Shown piece after piece: positions 28,548-38,515 of a stretch of 45,213 nucleotides of DNA. The DNA is from Bacteroidota bacterium (GTDB taxonomy: Bacteria; Bacteroidota; Bacteroidia; AKYH767-A; OLB10). The notes under the pieces are model-generated. The model was not told the origin of the DNA, searched no databases, and saw nothing but the letters and a program-made list of their open reading frames with translations. The position numbers and the translations under genes were made by a program. The stretch is taken from contig JADKFV010000053.1 of NCBI GenBank assembly GCA_016717325.1, positions 1-45,213 on the forward strand. The letters run 5' to 3'. Positions within the stretch are counted from its first letter, which is position 1. The number at the start of each line of letters is the position of its first letter.

Positions 28548-30496
28548 TCAATTCTCCACAAAATACATATCAATCTCCCCTTTGTTTTTGGCCTCAATTT
28601 TTCCGCGATATGTGCATCTAAATTTATTCTTCACTAATTCATATGTACTACCACTGATATTTATTTTTCCTGCCTCGCCACTGCTTTCCATGCGTGATGC
28701 AATGTTCACTGTATCGCCCCATATATCGTATGCGAATTTTTTTATGCCGACAATTCCTGCAACAACGGGTCCGGTATGAATGCCTATTCGAGCCCCTCCA
28801 AACCTCCCCAAAGGGGAGGCTTTTAAATGCACCTCCATAAATTGAAGAATTTCAATTGCTGCTTTCACAACATCTTCGGCATGTGTTTTATTTGCAACAG
28901 GCAAGCCACCTGCACACATGTATGCATCACCAATAGTTTTAATTTTTTCTATGTTGTACTTTGTGATAATGTTGTCAAATGCTTTGAAGCAAGTATCAAT
29001 TTCGGCAACCAATTCTTTGGCAGAAAGTTTTTCGGCAATTTGTGTAAAACCTTTGAAGTCGGTAAACATTACAGTTACCTCATCAAACTGTTTTGCATCG
29101 GCACTGCCTTTATCTTTTAGTTCTTGTGCTACTTCTTCGGGCAGGATATTTAAGAGTAAATCTTCGCTGCGTTTTTTTTCTTTTCTAATTCTATTGCGTT
29201 GACTGAAAAATATTCCGGCAAAAAGCGAAACAAATACAAATCCTCCCACAAAACTATTTCGCACTATTTTTTGCCGCTGTAATTCTTTCAAAGCCACGGC
29301 ATCTTTTTTTTCCTGCTGTGCTTTTGCAAAAGATTCTCTTTGTCGAACTCATATAGCATTTGTGTTTCCACTAATTTCTTCGTGTTTGTTTCATTAAACA
29401 GCTTATCACGATAATCTATATAAAGTTTATAATGTACCATCGACTGTGCAAAGTTTCCTTTCGCACTATCGAGTATGGACATTGCATGATGGCATTCCAT
29501 AATGTTGTCGGCATCGTCAAGTTCCTGTGCCATTGACAATGCATCGGTAAGAAAAGGAAATGCAGCACTATATTTTTTTTGTTCGATATAGGTGCGTGCA
29601 ATATTTAGTTTATTATAGGTGATGGAGTTTCTATTATTTATTTCGTTGTTTAATTTTAATGCACGATTAAAATTTTCAAGAGCCTTGTCAAAGAGTTTTA
29701 ATTTTGCATTTGTTTCTCCAATATTATTAAAACACTGAGCCATGTTTTTTTTATCGTTAGCTTCTTCATTAAGTTTTAGAGAGCGTGTATAGTTTTCAAG
29801 TGCTTTGTCAAACGCTCCCTTTGAGTCGTATATTCCACCTATATTAAAAGTTGCAATCGAAATTCCTTTAGCATCGTTCGCATCTTCAAATAGTTTCAAT
29901 GCAAACAAATAATTTTTTATAGCCTGTGCCTGATTACCCTGATCATCGTATATCATGCCCAGGTTATTGTAACAACCGGCAGTGAGGGTTTTATCATTCA
30001 TGGTTTCGTACAACTTTAGTGCTTTAAAATTATTTGAAAGTGCTTCAGGAAAGTTTCCTTTATCCCAATACACTAAAGCAATGTTGAGGTACGAACCGGC
30101 AATATCTTTTTTGTTGCCAATTTGATTGCGTAATGTGAGCGACAGGTTGTAAAGTTCCAATGATTTATCGTAATCGCCATTGTTGTATTGTATGGCGGCC
30201 ATATTGTGGTAGGCATCGGCCTGGCCTTTTTTGTTGCTGTTTTTTTGTGCCAAAGCCAATGATTGATTGGCATATAGCTGTGCTTTCTCGGGGTCGCTTT
30301 CGCGGTATGTTTTTGATAGCTGATACAGGATATTTATTTCAAGTGTATCGCCAATGTCGCAAGAATTGTTGGCTGATTTTACTTTGGTTGTATGTAATAG
30401 TTGGAGTTCGTTTTCGAGTGAATCAATAGTTGTGTTCTGCGAAAAACATACTCGTGAAAATGCAGTCAGAAATATTAGCAATAGTAAAAATCTCAT
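28548..30496 (-). CDS. TPR-transmembrane class III adenylate cyclase (one frameshift)
   Basis: Corrected length is about 649 residues; start ATG at 30496. Signal peptide to about residue 20, then about seven TPRs (repeated YN.GDY.KSLE.Y, GNFPEALS, GNQAQAIKNY, LFDKALENF). A membrane span lies near GGFVFVSLFAGIFF, then a cyclase helix (DLLLNILPEEVAQEL) and the catalytic domain. Metal aspartates are in MFTDFKGF and TIGDAYM. Lysine (KIKTIGD) and aspartate (YDIWGDTVNIASRM) match adenine-selecting positions, and RxSME-like NIASRMES is present, so it should make cAMP. A frameshift near 29338-29345 is mended by one A (giving DKRESFAKAQQEKK). An inserted palindrome (28790-28824) encodes LKASPLGRFGGA before RIGIHTG. 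It is last of three paralogous TPR receptor genes. Confidence 0.88.
28790..28824. repeat. GC-rich palindromic repeat inside the cyclase gene
   Basis: CCTCCCC (28803-28809) and GGGGAGG (28813-28819) with an AAA loop form a perfect hairpin flanked by GCCCCTCC and CTTTT. I recall this hairpin type as a frequent Bacteroidota intergenic repeat. Here it is in frame within the catalytic domain, just before RIGIHTG. Confidence 0.55.
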
Positions 30497-30534
30497 ATTT
30501 ATTTTTAGTTGAGCAGATGGCAAAGCTAAATTTA

Positions 30535-31905
30535 TTAAGAAGCTTTATCAAAAAATTCCTGTGCTGTTCCTTTGTTGCTGTGAGTTTGCAACTGCTTTAC
30601 AATGTCGGAAGCGCGTTTGCCGTGTTCATTAATCTTGTGGAGGTTTGAAAGTAGTAAATCTAAATTGGCTTTTTTCTCTGCTTCATTTGTAGCTGTAATA
30701 GCATCATCAACCAAATCCATCGATAGTTCCGAAAAATTATTTACAAACGTTAACGGGTTTTGTATTTCGTGCGATACACGCGAAGCCATAACTCCAAATG
30801 CTGCATTTTTTTCGCCTTGTATTAGTTTCTGTTGCGTTTCTTTTAATATTTTATTTGTAACACGTTGCTTATGGTAATTGCGATACGCAAATATTAAAAG
30901 TATGGTTATTATTATACTTGCAAACATCATGAGGTAGGTATACGCTTTTTGCTTTTGAAGTTTAATTTGTTCTATGGCTTTTTCATTAACGAATTGCAAA
31001 CTATCGCTAACTACTTTCCTTTCAAAATCCGAATGCATTTGCATTTGTTTTATTTTCGAAATGTTTTCAGCATTGCTGAGCGCAACTTTAAGTTGATCCA
31101 ATTTTATTCGCACGTTGTAAGCTTCTTTATAATTATTCATGGAAAGGTAAATAACTTCTATGCCGGTATAAGCTTCCTCTAAAAGTTTTTGCTCGCCAAT
31201 TTCCTCGGCCAGGCTAAGGCCGTGGCTGGCATAAGTTAATGCTTGAGACAATTTATTTTGCTTTTCATATACCACAGCAATGTCGTGATTTATAGCTGCA
31301 ATTAATCTATTGTTTTCAATTTGTTGGGCTAATTTTATGGCTTCAAAATAGTATGTTAATGCTTTTTCGTAATCGAATAAATTCATGTAAACAAACCCAA
31401 TAAGGTCGAGATTTTTTGATACACCCGGTAGGTCTTTAATTTGTTTACACAGTTTCAATGCCCATTGGAAATAGACCAATGCATCATTATATTTATTTAT
31501 TCCAAAATATGCATGGCCAATTCTATGCATTGTATAGGCAATTCCTAAACTGTCGTTTAATTGCTGATAGATCGCAAGTGCTTTCTGGTGATAAATTAAA
31601 GCACTTGCACTATTTTGCAAATACCAATTTACCATTCCAACTTGATTGTAAGCAGCCGCTATTCCGTTTTGATATCCAATTTTTTGTGCAAGTGCGAGTG
31701 CATCATCGGAATATTTTTTTGCCAATGCAAACTCGCCATACTTACATTTTTCTTTGCATAAGCTTTCCAGTACGTTTACTTTTACTGTGTCAATCTTTGT
31801 AGTTTCTAATACGAAAATAAGAGAATCGGCAGTCTGGATAGCCTGACAATACGAAAGATTCTTTGACATCAGAATCAGGGTAAAAAGTATAAATATTTTA
31901 TTCAC
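30535..31905 (-). CDS. TPR-transmembrane receptor with HisKA domain but no ATPase domain
   Basis: The 456-residue frame is intact. Signal peptide (residues 1-20), about six TPRs to residue 255, a coiled stretch, one membrane span (TYLMMFASIIITILLIFAYR), then a HisKA helix pair with the phospho-accepting histidine in SHEIQNPLTFVNNFSELS. It stops about 60 residues after that histidine, at KRASDIVKQLQTHSNKG...FFDKAS. Ordinary kinases have about 110-150 more residues with N, G1 and G2 boxes for ATP; none exist and only 38 bp remain to the next start. The paralogue 32028-33623 ends at the same point. I infer a phosphotransfer/dimer module served by another kinase. Confidence 0.85.
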   Translation of the reverse strand: MNKIFILFTLILMSKNLSYCQAIQTADSLIFVLETTKIDTVKVNVLESLCKEKCKYGEFALAKKYSDDALALAQKIGYQNGIAAAYNQVGMVNWYLQNSASALIYHQKALAIYQQLNDSLGIAYTMHRIGHAYFGINKYNDALVYFQWALKLCKQIKDLPGVSKNLDLIGFVYMNLFDYEKALTYYFEAIKLAQQIENNRLIAAINHDIAVVYEKQNKLSQALTYASHGLSLAEEIGEQKLLEEAYTGIEVIYLSMNNYKEAYNVRIKLDQLKVALSNAENISKIKQMQMHSDFERKVVSDSLQFVNEKAIEQIKLQKQKAYTYLMMFASIIITILLIFAYRNYHKQRVTNKILKETQQKLIQGEKNAAFGVMASRVSHEIQNPLTFVNNFSELSMDLVDDAITATNEAEKKANLDLLLSNLHKINEHGKRASDIVKQLQTHSNKGTAQEFFDKAS

Positions 31906-32027
31906 TTTAATTTAAAAAAAAACAATATCGCAATAACCAACTACAAACTAAAGAATGGAGTGCTAATTTAAACGTTTTAAAAGTACATAAGAATGCGATA
32001 AAAACAATTAACAGTTCAAATAGATTT

Positions 32028-33623
32028 CTATCCAATAAAAACTTCCGGTGTTCCATAGTTGCTGCTATCTTGAAGTTGCTTTACAATATTGGATGCACGA
32101 ATACCATGTTCATTTATTTTTTTTAAATTGTTAATCAATATATTGGAATTTTCCTTTCGCTCCTCCACGTTATTTGCTGCAACTAAATCCTCAACAAGTT
32201 CCTGTGATATCTCCGAAAAATTATTTACAAAGTTTAACGGGTTTTGAATCTCGTGCGATAAGCGTGATGCCAATAAACCAAACGTTGCCATTCTTTCACT
32301 TTTAATTAGTTGCTCCTGAGCTTCTTTGAGCTGCTGGTTGGCCAATTTTTGTTTATTGTAATTTCGAAAAACAAAAAACAAAAGTGTGCTTATTATTATC
32401 ATGCCTGCCAATCCAATGTAAGCGAATGCTTTTTGCTTTTGTAATTTTAATTCTGTGATTTCTTTTTCTGTTGTAAATTTTAAGCTATCGGCAATTTGTT
32501 TTTTATCAAATTCATATTGCATTTTTGTTTCGGTAAGTGTTGCTGTATTATTTTCATTAAACAAACTATCGCGATTGTTTATATATAATTTATAATGCTG
32601 CAATGCACTGGCATAATTTCCCCGGGCACTATCCAACTCTGCCAGTTTACCATAGCTTTCTATCAGGTTGTCTTTATCGTCTATTTCAAGTGCAAGTGCC
32701 AGTGCTTCATTTAAATAGTGCTCGGCATCTTTATATTTTTTTTGTTTCAAATAAACAGCACCAATATTACTTGAGTTAAATGACAAGGATCTTCGGTTGT
32801 TTACTTCGGTGTTCAGTTTGTGCGCTTCTTTATAATTGTATAATGCTTGCTCAAATTTATTATGTCGGGCATATATTTCTCCAATATTGTTGTAGCAATT
32901 TGCTTGCGATCGTTTATCGTTTCGTGCAGTAGATATTTGAACTGAGAGCGAATAATTCTCAATTGCCTGGGCAGTATTGCCTAAATCATCATAAGCTGCG
33001 CCCATATTAAGATATGTAATCTGCAATCCTCTTTGATCGTTTGATTCTTTGAATAATCGAAGGGCTTTTTTCATAATTTGGTAAAGCATCTTTTGGTTTG
33101 TTTTGTTCGGAATAAAGAATGCCAATATTATTATAACAGCCTGCTATGTTTGTTTTAGCGCCAATTGCATCATACATTTTAAGTGCAATATAATTATGTT
33201 TCAAAGCCTCGGGATAATTTCCTTTATCCCAATATACTACAGCCATTCTGGAATGCGATGCAGCAATATTTTTTTATCACCAAGTTTTTCACGCATGGCA
33301 AGCGATTTTTCAAATAAGTTTAACGCAGCGCTGTAATTGCCATTGTCATATTCTAAACCGGCAATCTCGTGCAATGCATTTGCAATGCCCTTGTGGTAAT
33401 TTATTTTTTCGGACATGGTTTTGGCTTGCATAGCATATTCCATGGATTTTTGTGGATCTTGATCCTTGCAGCTATTTGATAGCAAGTTCAACAAATCGAT
33501 TTTAAGTGAATCTATTTTTGTATTATTTAATACATTTAAAAGTGAATCTGTATTGGCTGATGAAAAGGCTTTCGCAAAACAAAATGATAGTATGAATATT
33601 GAGATAATAATTTTTTTTTGCAT
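32028..33623 (-). CDS. Second TPR-transmembrane HisKA-only receptor (two frameshifts)
   Basis: Corrected length is about 531 residues. Signal peptide in residues 1-22, about eight TPRs (YDNGNYSAALNLFEKSL, KGNYPEALKHNYIAL, LGNTAQAIENY, HNKFEQALYNY), a membrane span (FAYIGLAGMIIISTLLFFVF), then the HisKA motif SHEIQNPLNFVNNFSEIS. It ends KINEHGIRASNIVKQLQDSS...EVFIG with no ATPase domain; only 122 bp separate it from the next gene. Frameshifts lie near 33262-33275 (T7 run) and near 33060-33095. It is the first gene of the receptor trio and carries a -7 box upstream. Confidence 0.82.
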
Positions 33624-33646
33624 AATGTGTAAGTTAGGAATTGAGG

Positions 33647-33654
33647 CAAAATTA
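33647..33654 (-). promoter_or_regulatory. Bacteroidota -7 box for the TPR receptor genes
   Basis: The minus strand reads TAATTTTG, a full TAnnTTTG match 24 bp before the ATG at 33623. The -33 element is weak. Confidence 0.4.
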
Positions 33655-33779
33655 ATATTAATAAGCAGATGGCATTTTCTATTGTTAAATTAAATTCAAT
33701 TAATATTATTCGGAATTTGCTTAGCATGTCATTCTTTTTTGGATGAATGTTTTCGATAAAATTAATTTACTTTAGCAAA

Positions 33780-34928
33780 ATGAAAAATTATTTGTTCAGC
33801 ATTTTAATCGGTTTTGTTTTTCATCTTTACAGTTGCAATAGTGTTTCAACCAAAAACAAAATTGATGAGGCTGCATCGTCAAAAGATTCTGCAAGCACTT
33901 GTTGTGAATCTAACATCCCATCACGATTCGGCAATTTAAAAACTAACCGTAGCGATTCATTGAATAATGATAAAACTGCAAGCAATGAAAACCATGACGG
34001 AATGGTTTGGATAGAAGGTGGCACATTTATGATGGGAGCCGATAACGAACAGGCATCGAAAGATGAATACCCAAAACATAAAGTAACGGTTAATGGATTT
34101 TGGATGGATGCTACCGAAGTTACAAATGCGGAGTTTGAAAAATTCGTAAAGGCTACGGGCTACATAACGACTGCCGAAAAAGATGTTGATTGGAATGAAT
34201 TGAAAAAGCAAGTGGAGCCCGGCACACCCCGCCCGCCCGATAGTTTGTTGAAAGCATCGTCATTGGTTTTTAAACCTTCGAATGGTGAAATTGATCTACG
34301 CAACTTTGCACAGTGGTGGGGATGGGAGCGAGGCGCTAACTGGAAACATCCCGAAGGTGCAAAAAGCTCTATTAAAAATAAACAAGATTTTCCTGTAGTG
34401 CATATTAGTTGGGACGATGCTATAGCCTATTGTAAGTGGGCAGGTGGGCGTTTACCCACCGAGGCCGAATGGGAATTTGCATCGCGTGGTGGATTACAAA
34501 ATAATATTTATAGCTGGGGCAACGAAAATATAAATCAGGGCAAACCACATTGCAATTCGTGGGATGGAAATTTTCCATATAAGAATAAAATGACAGATGG
34601 ATTTTATAAATCGGCACCGGTAAAATCTTTTAAACCAAATGGCTATGGCCTTTATGATATTGCCGGCAATGTGTGGGAGTGGTGTGCCGATTTGTATCAT
34701 CATGATTACTACAAACAGATAAGTTTACCAAACGGTATTACAAATCCCAAAGGCCCCGATAAAAGTTATGATCCCGATGAACCTTATGTAATTAAGCACG
34801 TTATTCGTGGTGGTTCATTTTTGTGTAACGAAAGTTATTGCAGTGGTTATAGATGTGCACGCAGAATGAAAAGCTCGCCCGATACAGGTTTGGAGCATCT
34901 TGGTTTTAGATGTGTGAAAGATAAGTAA
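33780..34928 (+). CDS. Lipoprotein formylglycine-generating enzyme (SUMF1 family)
   Basis: From the ATG at 33780 the protein has about 382 residues; an ATG at 33747 would add an unlikely 11-residue lead. The leader ends in a lipobox (FHLYSC). The FGE-sulfatase domain begins MVWIEGGTFMMG and DEYPKHKVTV and includes WMDATEVTNAEFEKF, PVVHISWDDAIAYCKW, RLPTEAEWEFASRGG and GNVWEWCADLY. The last motif, RGGSFLCNESYCSGYRC, keeps the catalytic cysteine pair of true FGEs. It would convert a sulfatase cysteine to formylglycine in the periplasm or at the surface. No sulfatase with a CxPxR motif is in the window. The gene diverges from the TPR receptor cluster. Confidence 0.9.
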   Translation: MKNYLFSILIGFVFHLYSCNSVSTKNKIDEAASSKDSASTCCESNIPSRFGNLKTNRSDSLNNDKTASNENHDGMVWIEGGTFMMGADNEQASKDEYPKHKVTVNGFWMDATEVTNAEFEKFVKATGYITTAEKDVDWNELKKQVEPGTPRPPDSLLKASSLVFKPSNGEIDLRNFAQWWGWERGANWKHPEGAKSSIKNKQDFPVVHISWDDAIAYCKWAGGRLPTEAEWEFASRGGLQNNIYSWGNENINQGKPHCNSWDGNFPYKNKMTDGFYKSAPVKSFKPNGYGLYDIAGNVWEWCADLYHHDYYKQISLPNGITNPKGPDKSYDPDEPYVIKHVIRGGSFLCNESYCSGYRCARRMKSSPDTGLEHLGFRCVKDK

Positions 34929-35185
34929 GCAAGGTTCTTTTTTTTAAGCTTCATTTTTGGAATTTTGTTTTTTGATGAAAATAGTGAAGCTTAGAGTTGT
35001 TTATTACAAGAAACATTTCAACCACAAAAATATTTGGTACAAAAAATGCGGTTGTACGTTTATTGAATTGATTCATATCCTGTAAAATTGAAATTTAGAA
35101 AGTGTAATGTTATTTCACCTTCTTCTAAATATCAACACACATTGAGTTTGTATTTATTAGTGACCATTTCTAAAACTGATTTGCT

Positions 35186-38101
35186 ATGAATAGAAAATTA
35201 TTTTTTTCGTTACTTTTTTTCCTGTGCATTTTATGTACAACAGTTTATACTCAAGCCTGGCATAGCTCACCATATATGAAAGCAAAACCTGACAGTACAG
35301 GCATTTACAATTTTTATGATGTACAAAATGCTTTTCAATTGTATGAAAAAAATAATGAAGCGAATAATGAGTTGTATAAAAATGAAACTGAAACTGATGA
35401 AGGAGAATTTGAGAATTATGCGCAATACAAACGTTGGGAGTGGTTTAGTGAGCAACGTGTTTTTCCTACGGGAAAATTTCCTGCTCAAGAATTTATCTCA
35501 AACGAATATCAAAAATTTATTGATAATTATTCCACTACTACGGGGCGCAACAATAATTTAAAAACCGCTTCCAATACATGGGTAAATCTCTCATCGCCAA
35601 ATATGCCTGTTGCTGCTTATGGTGGAATGGGCCGAATAAATTGTATGGCTTTTATGCCGGGAAATAGTAATACAATATTTATAGGTGCTGCATGCGGTGG
35701 AGTTTGGAAAAGTACTAACGGTGGTCAAACATGGACAGTGTTGAATACCGATCAGTTGCCATCATTAAGTATTACAAGCATTTGCATTGACCCTATTAAT
35801 ACAAACAACATTTATCTTGCTACGGGCGATAACTTTACAGGCATTGCAGGTTCGTTGAAACCCGGGCATTACAGTGCAGGTGTTTTCAAATCGAATGACG
35901 GTGGACAAACATGGGTGTTGGCCGGTATGCCATCATTGCAATCGCAAATGTTTATTCCCCAGCAAATGATTATCGACCCTGTTACACCTTCTATTCTGTT
36001 GATGGCTTCGAACACCGGTATTTGGAAAACAATTAATAGCGGAGCCACATGGACACTTCAACAAGCCGGTTTTTTACAGCATAGAATTTAATCCACTCAA
36101 TCGTAATGTGGTTTTTGCAACCGACTGGCAAGGGGTTGTTAGCGTTCAAACAATAATGGCACAAATTGGGTGTATCGCGGTGGTGGATATCCCAACACTT
36201 TTGGTGCAGCTGCCAGAGTTACATTAGCTGTTACACCAGCCGATACAAATATAGTTTATACATGGGGAAAGATAAATAATTTCTCTACAAGATTTAAAAG
36301 ATATTCGAATGCTGGCAATACATTTAACAGTTTTGTAAATATGACCGATCCTTATGCAATTGCACAGCCATATGGATTTGTAGACCTGGCAATCGGTGTT
36401 TCGAAAACTAATGCTCTAAATGTAATGGTGGGTGGATTGACCACAGCAAAAAGTATGGATGGTGGCAATACATGGGTGCAGGCATCGGATTATGTCAACA
36501 ATCTTTTGCCGAATTATTTTCATTGTGATGTGAAAAAAATAATGTTTGAGCCCGGCAGTGGAAGCAAACTTTATGCATTGCACGATGCCGGTATTGCAGT
36601 GAGTACAGATAATTCTGCAACTTGGAACAACATAAGTAATGGCTTACAAATTACAGAGATTTATAAAATTGCCAGCGACCCATCGAACTCCGGCATTATA
36701 TACTATGGTTCACAGGACAATGGTACGAACCGCTGGAATGATTCGAACGATAGCATTGTGATGATGACAGGAGGCGATGGTTTTCAGCCGCTTGTAGACC
36801 CGAATAACCCAATGATACTTTTTACAAGTGCACAGATTGGTACTTTCAAAAAATCAATTGATGGCGGAGCAAATTTTATTTCTGCATCGCCTGGTGTTAC
36901 ACTTTGGAATCCTCCATTTAAATTTAACCCATTGAATTCTCAAACAATGTATGCAGGTTGTGCATCGGGATTAAAAAAGTCAACAATGAGTGGTATGCAG
37001 GGAAGTTATGTAAACATGACTACAAATAACCTTGCTTCTATTTTTTCTTTTGATGTATCGAAGGCGGACACAAATTATCAATATGCAGCTTCGAAAGATT
37101 CTATAATTACTACATCAAACAATGGTGCCAGTTGGAACTTAGTTACTCCCGGTTTGCCCGTAAATTTAGCTGCTATTTCTTACGTGACTTGCAGTAGTAC
37201 CGATCCGAATAAAGTATGGGTAACTTTTTCGGGGTACTCGGCCGGCAATAAAATTTTTATGTCGAACAATGGAGGAAGTGCATGGATAAATCACTCCGGT
37301 ACTTTACCAAATGTTCCTGTTAACTGTTTGCTATATGTGGAGGGTAGCAACGATGAAGTTATTATTGGAACCGACTTTGGCGTTTTTTATCGCGATGCCT
37401 CTTTGTCGGATTGGGTTTCTTACAATACCGGTTTGCCAAATGTTATTGTAAGTCATCTCGATATTCATTTTGGCACTATGAAACTGCGTGCAGGCACCTA
37501 TGGTCGTGGATTGTGGGAGACCGATTTGCCAATAGCTACTTCTTTACCTGTCGATTTATTGTATTTTACCGGAAAATATAATTCTAAAAATAGCACCAAC
37601 GATTTGCAATGGACAACAGCCTCCGAAAAAAATTGCCATTATTTTGATGTAATGAAAAGTGCTGATGCAAAATATTTTTCAGCTATAGCACGGGTAAATT
37701 GCAACGGTTATCAATCGCAGATAAAAAATTATTATGTTACTGATAATGGAAATGTAAGTGGCACAAATTATTATTATTTGAAACAGGTAGATTTTAATCA
37801 GGAGGTTAGTAATTCAAATACTATTTCTATTACCAGTGATGTTGATGGACAAAGCATTATGCTCTATCCAAACCCGGCAGGCAATAGTATTCAGTTTCAA
37901 TTTTTACGAAGACATGAGATTTACTACCTGCAACTATTTGATGCCATAGGAAAAGAAATTATTCTTCAACCTGCAATTCAACTAACAAGCGAATCGAATG
38001 TAGTAGAAGATATTTCGTTTCTAAATAGTGATACGTACTTTTTTAAAATTACCAATCACGTAAACGGACAATTTTTTTATGGTAAGTTTGTAAAGGAGTA
38101 A
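35186..38101 (+). CDS. Secreted Vps10/BNR-type beta-propeller protein, T9SS cargo (two frameshifts)
   Basis: Corrected length is about 971 residues. Signal peptide ends near TVYTQ. From residue 130 BNR/Asp-box blades recur: GGVWKSTNGGQTW, GVFKSNDGGQTW, GIWKTINSGATW, SMDGGNTWV and STDNSATW. The last 90 residues hold LYPNPAGNSIQFQF, FDAIGKEI and KFVKE, the T9SS type A sorting domain. Frameshifts lie near 36072 (T6 run) and near 36135-36145; between them the frame reads FYSIEFNPLNRNVVF, after them NNNGTNWVYRGGGYPN. It is a secreted or surface-attached propeller of unknown ligand. The C-terminal KFVKE also ends the pseudogene at 1602. Confidence 0.85.
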
Positions 38102-38245
38102 TTTCAATTTCAACATTAATCTTTTTTGGAATTTGCGTTTTGGTTTTTTCTCGCGAAGGGAACGAATGCATTCCAAGTACTGATGCCAATCTGAATAGCG
38201 TAAGCAAACTAAAAACTTAGAACATGGCTCATCGAAAATGAAGCA

Positions 38246-38515
38246 AAAAATCTCATAGTCCTCATTTGTTTTTTGTTTTTCAAAGGCATGAGAGACTCTG
38301 AAATTATTACCGCCTCGCAAACGAATCTAAGAATGCCGACACTTTAGGCGGCATCCTGACCGAAGTGTCGGGGCAAAGAACAAGGCCCAAAGAAAACTAG
38401 ACTAAAAACGAAAAACAAGGCTCAAAGCAAACGTAACAAAGAACGAAGAACAAGGTGCACAACCAGCGTGACTAAGAACAAAGAACAAGGCGCTTCGCAA
38501 ATGTAACTAAGAACT
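38246..38515. repeat. Composite intergenic repeat after pepD, related to the copy after mutS2
   Basis: Read on the minus strand from pepD: AGTTCTTAGTTACATTTGCG, several CTTGTTCTTTGTTC units, a 9-bp hairpin (arms 38336-38344 and 38363-38371), then ATTTCAGAGTCTCTCATGCC with a run of A and a decayed second arm (38249-38304). The first and last parts match the elements at 13333-13398 and 13477-13528 in order and direction. The first AGTTCTTAG supplies the stop of pepD. The gap 38102-38245 holds no gene; I see nothing in it beyond possible transcription stops. Confidence 0.75.
38336..38371. repeat. 9-bp hairpin within the composite repeat
   Basis: CCGACACTT (38336-38344) and AAGTGTCGG (38363-38371) flank an 18-nt loop. 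It lies between convergent genes (35186-38101 on + and pepD on -) and could help end transcription on either strand. Confidence 0.5.

Noticed and set aside
30535..33623. The missing kinase ATPase domain as a result of sequencing frameshifts
   Set aside because: The gaps to the next genes (38 and 122 bp) are too small for the about 110 residues needed, and both paralogues end at the same place.
38021..38320. A 99-residue minus-strand frame overlapping the T9SS gene end
   Set aside because: It crosses the sorting domain in antisense and then the dispersed repeat; no gene-like features.
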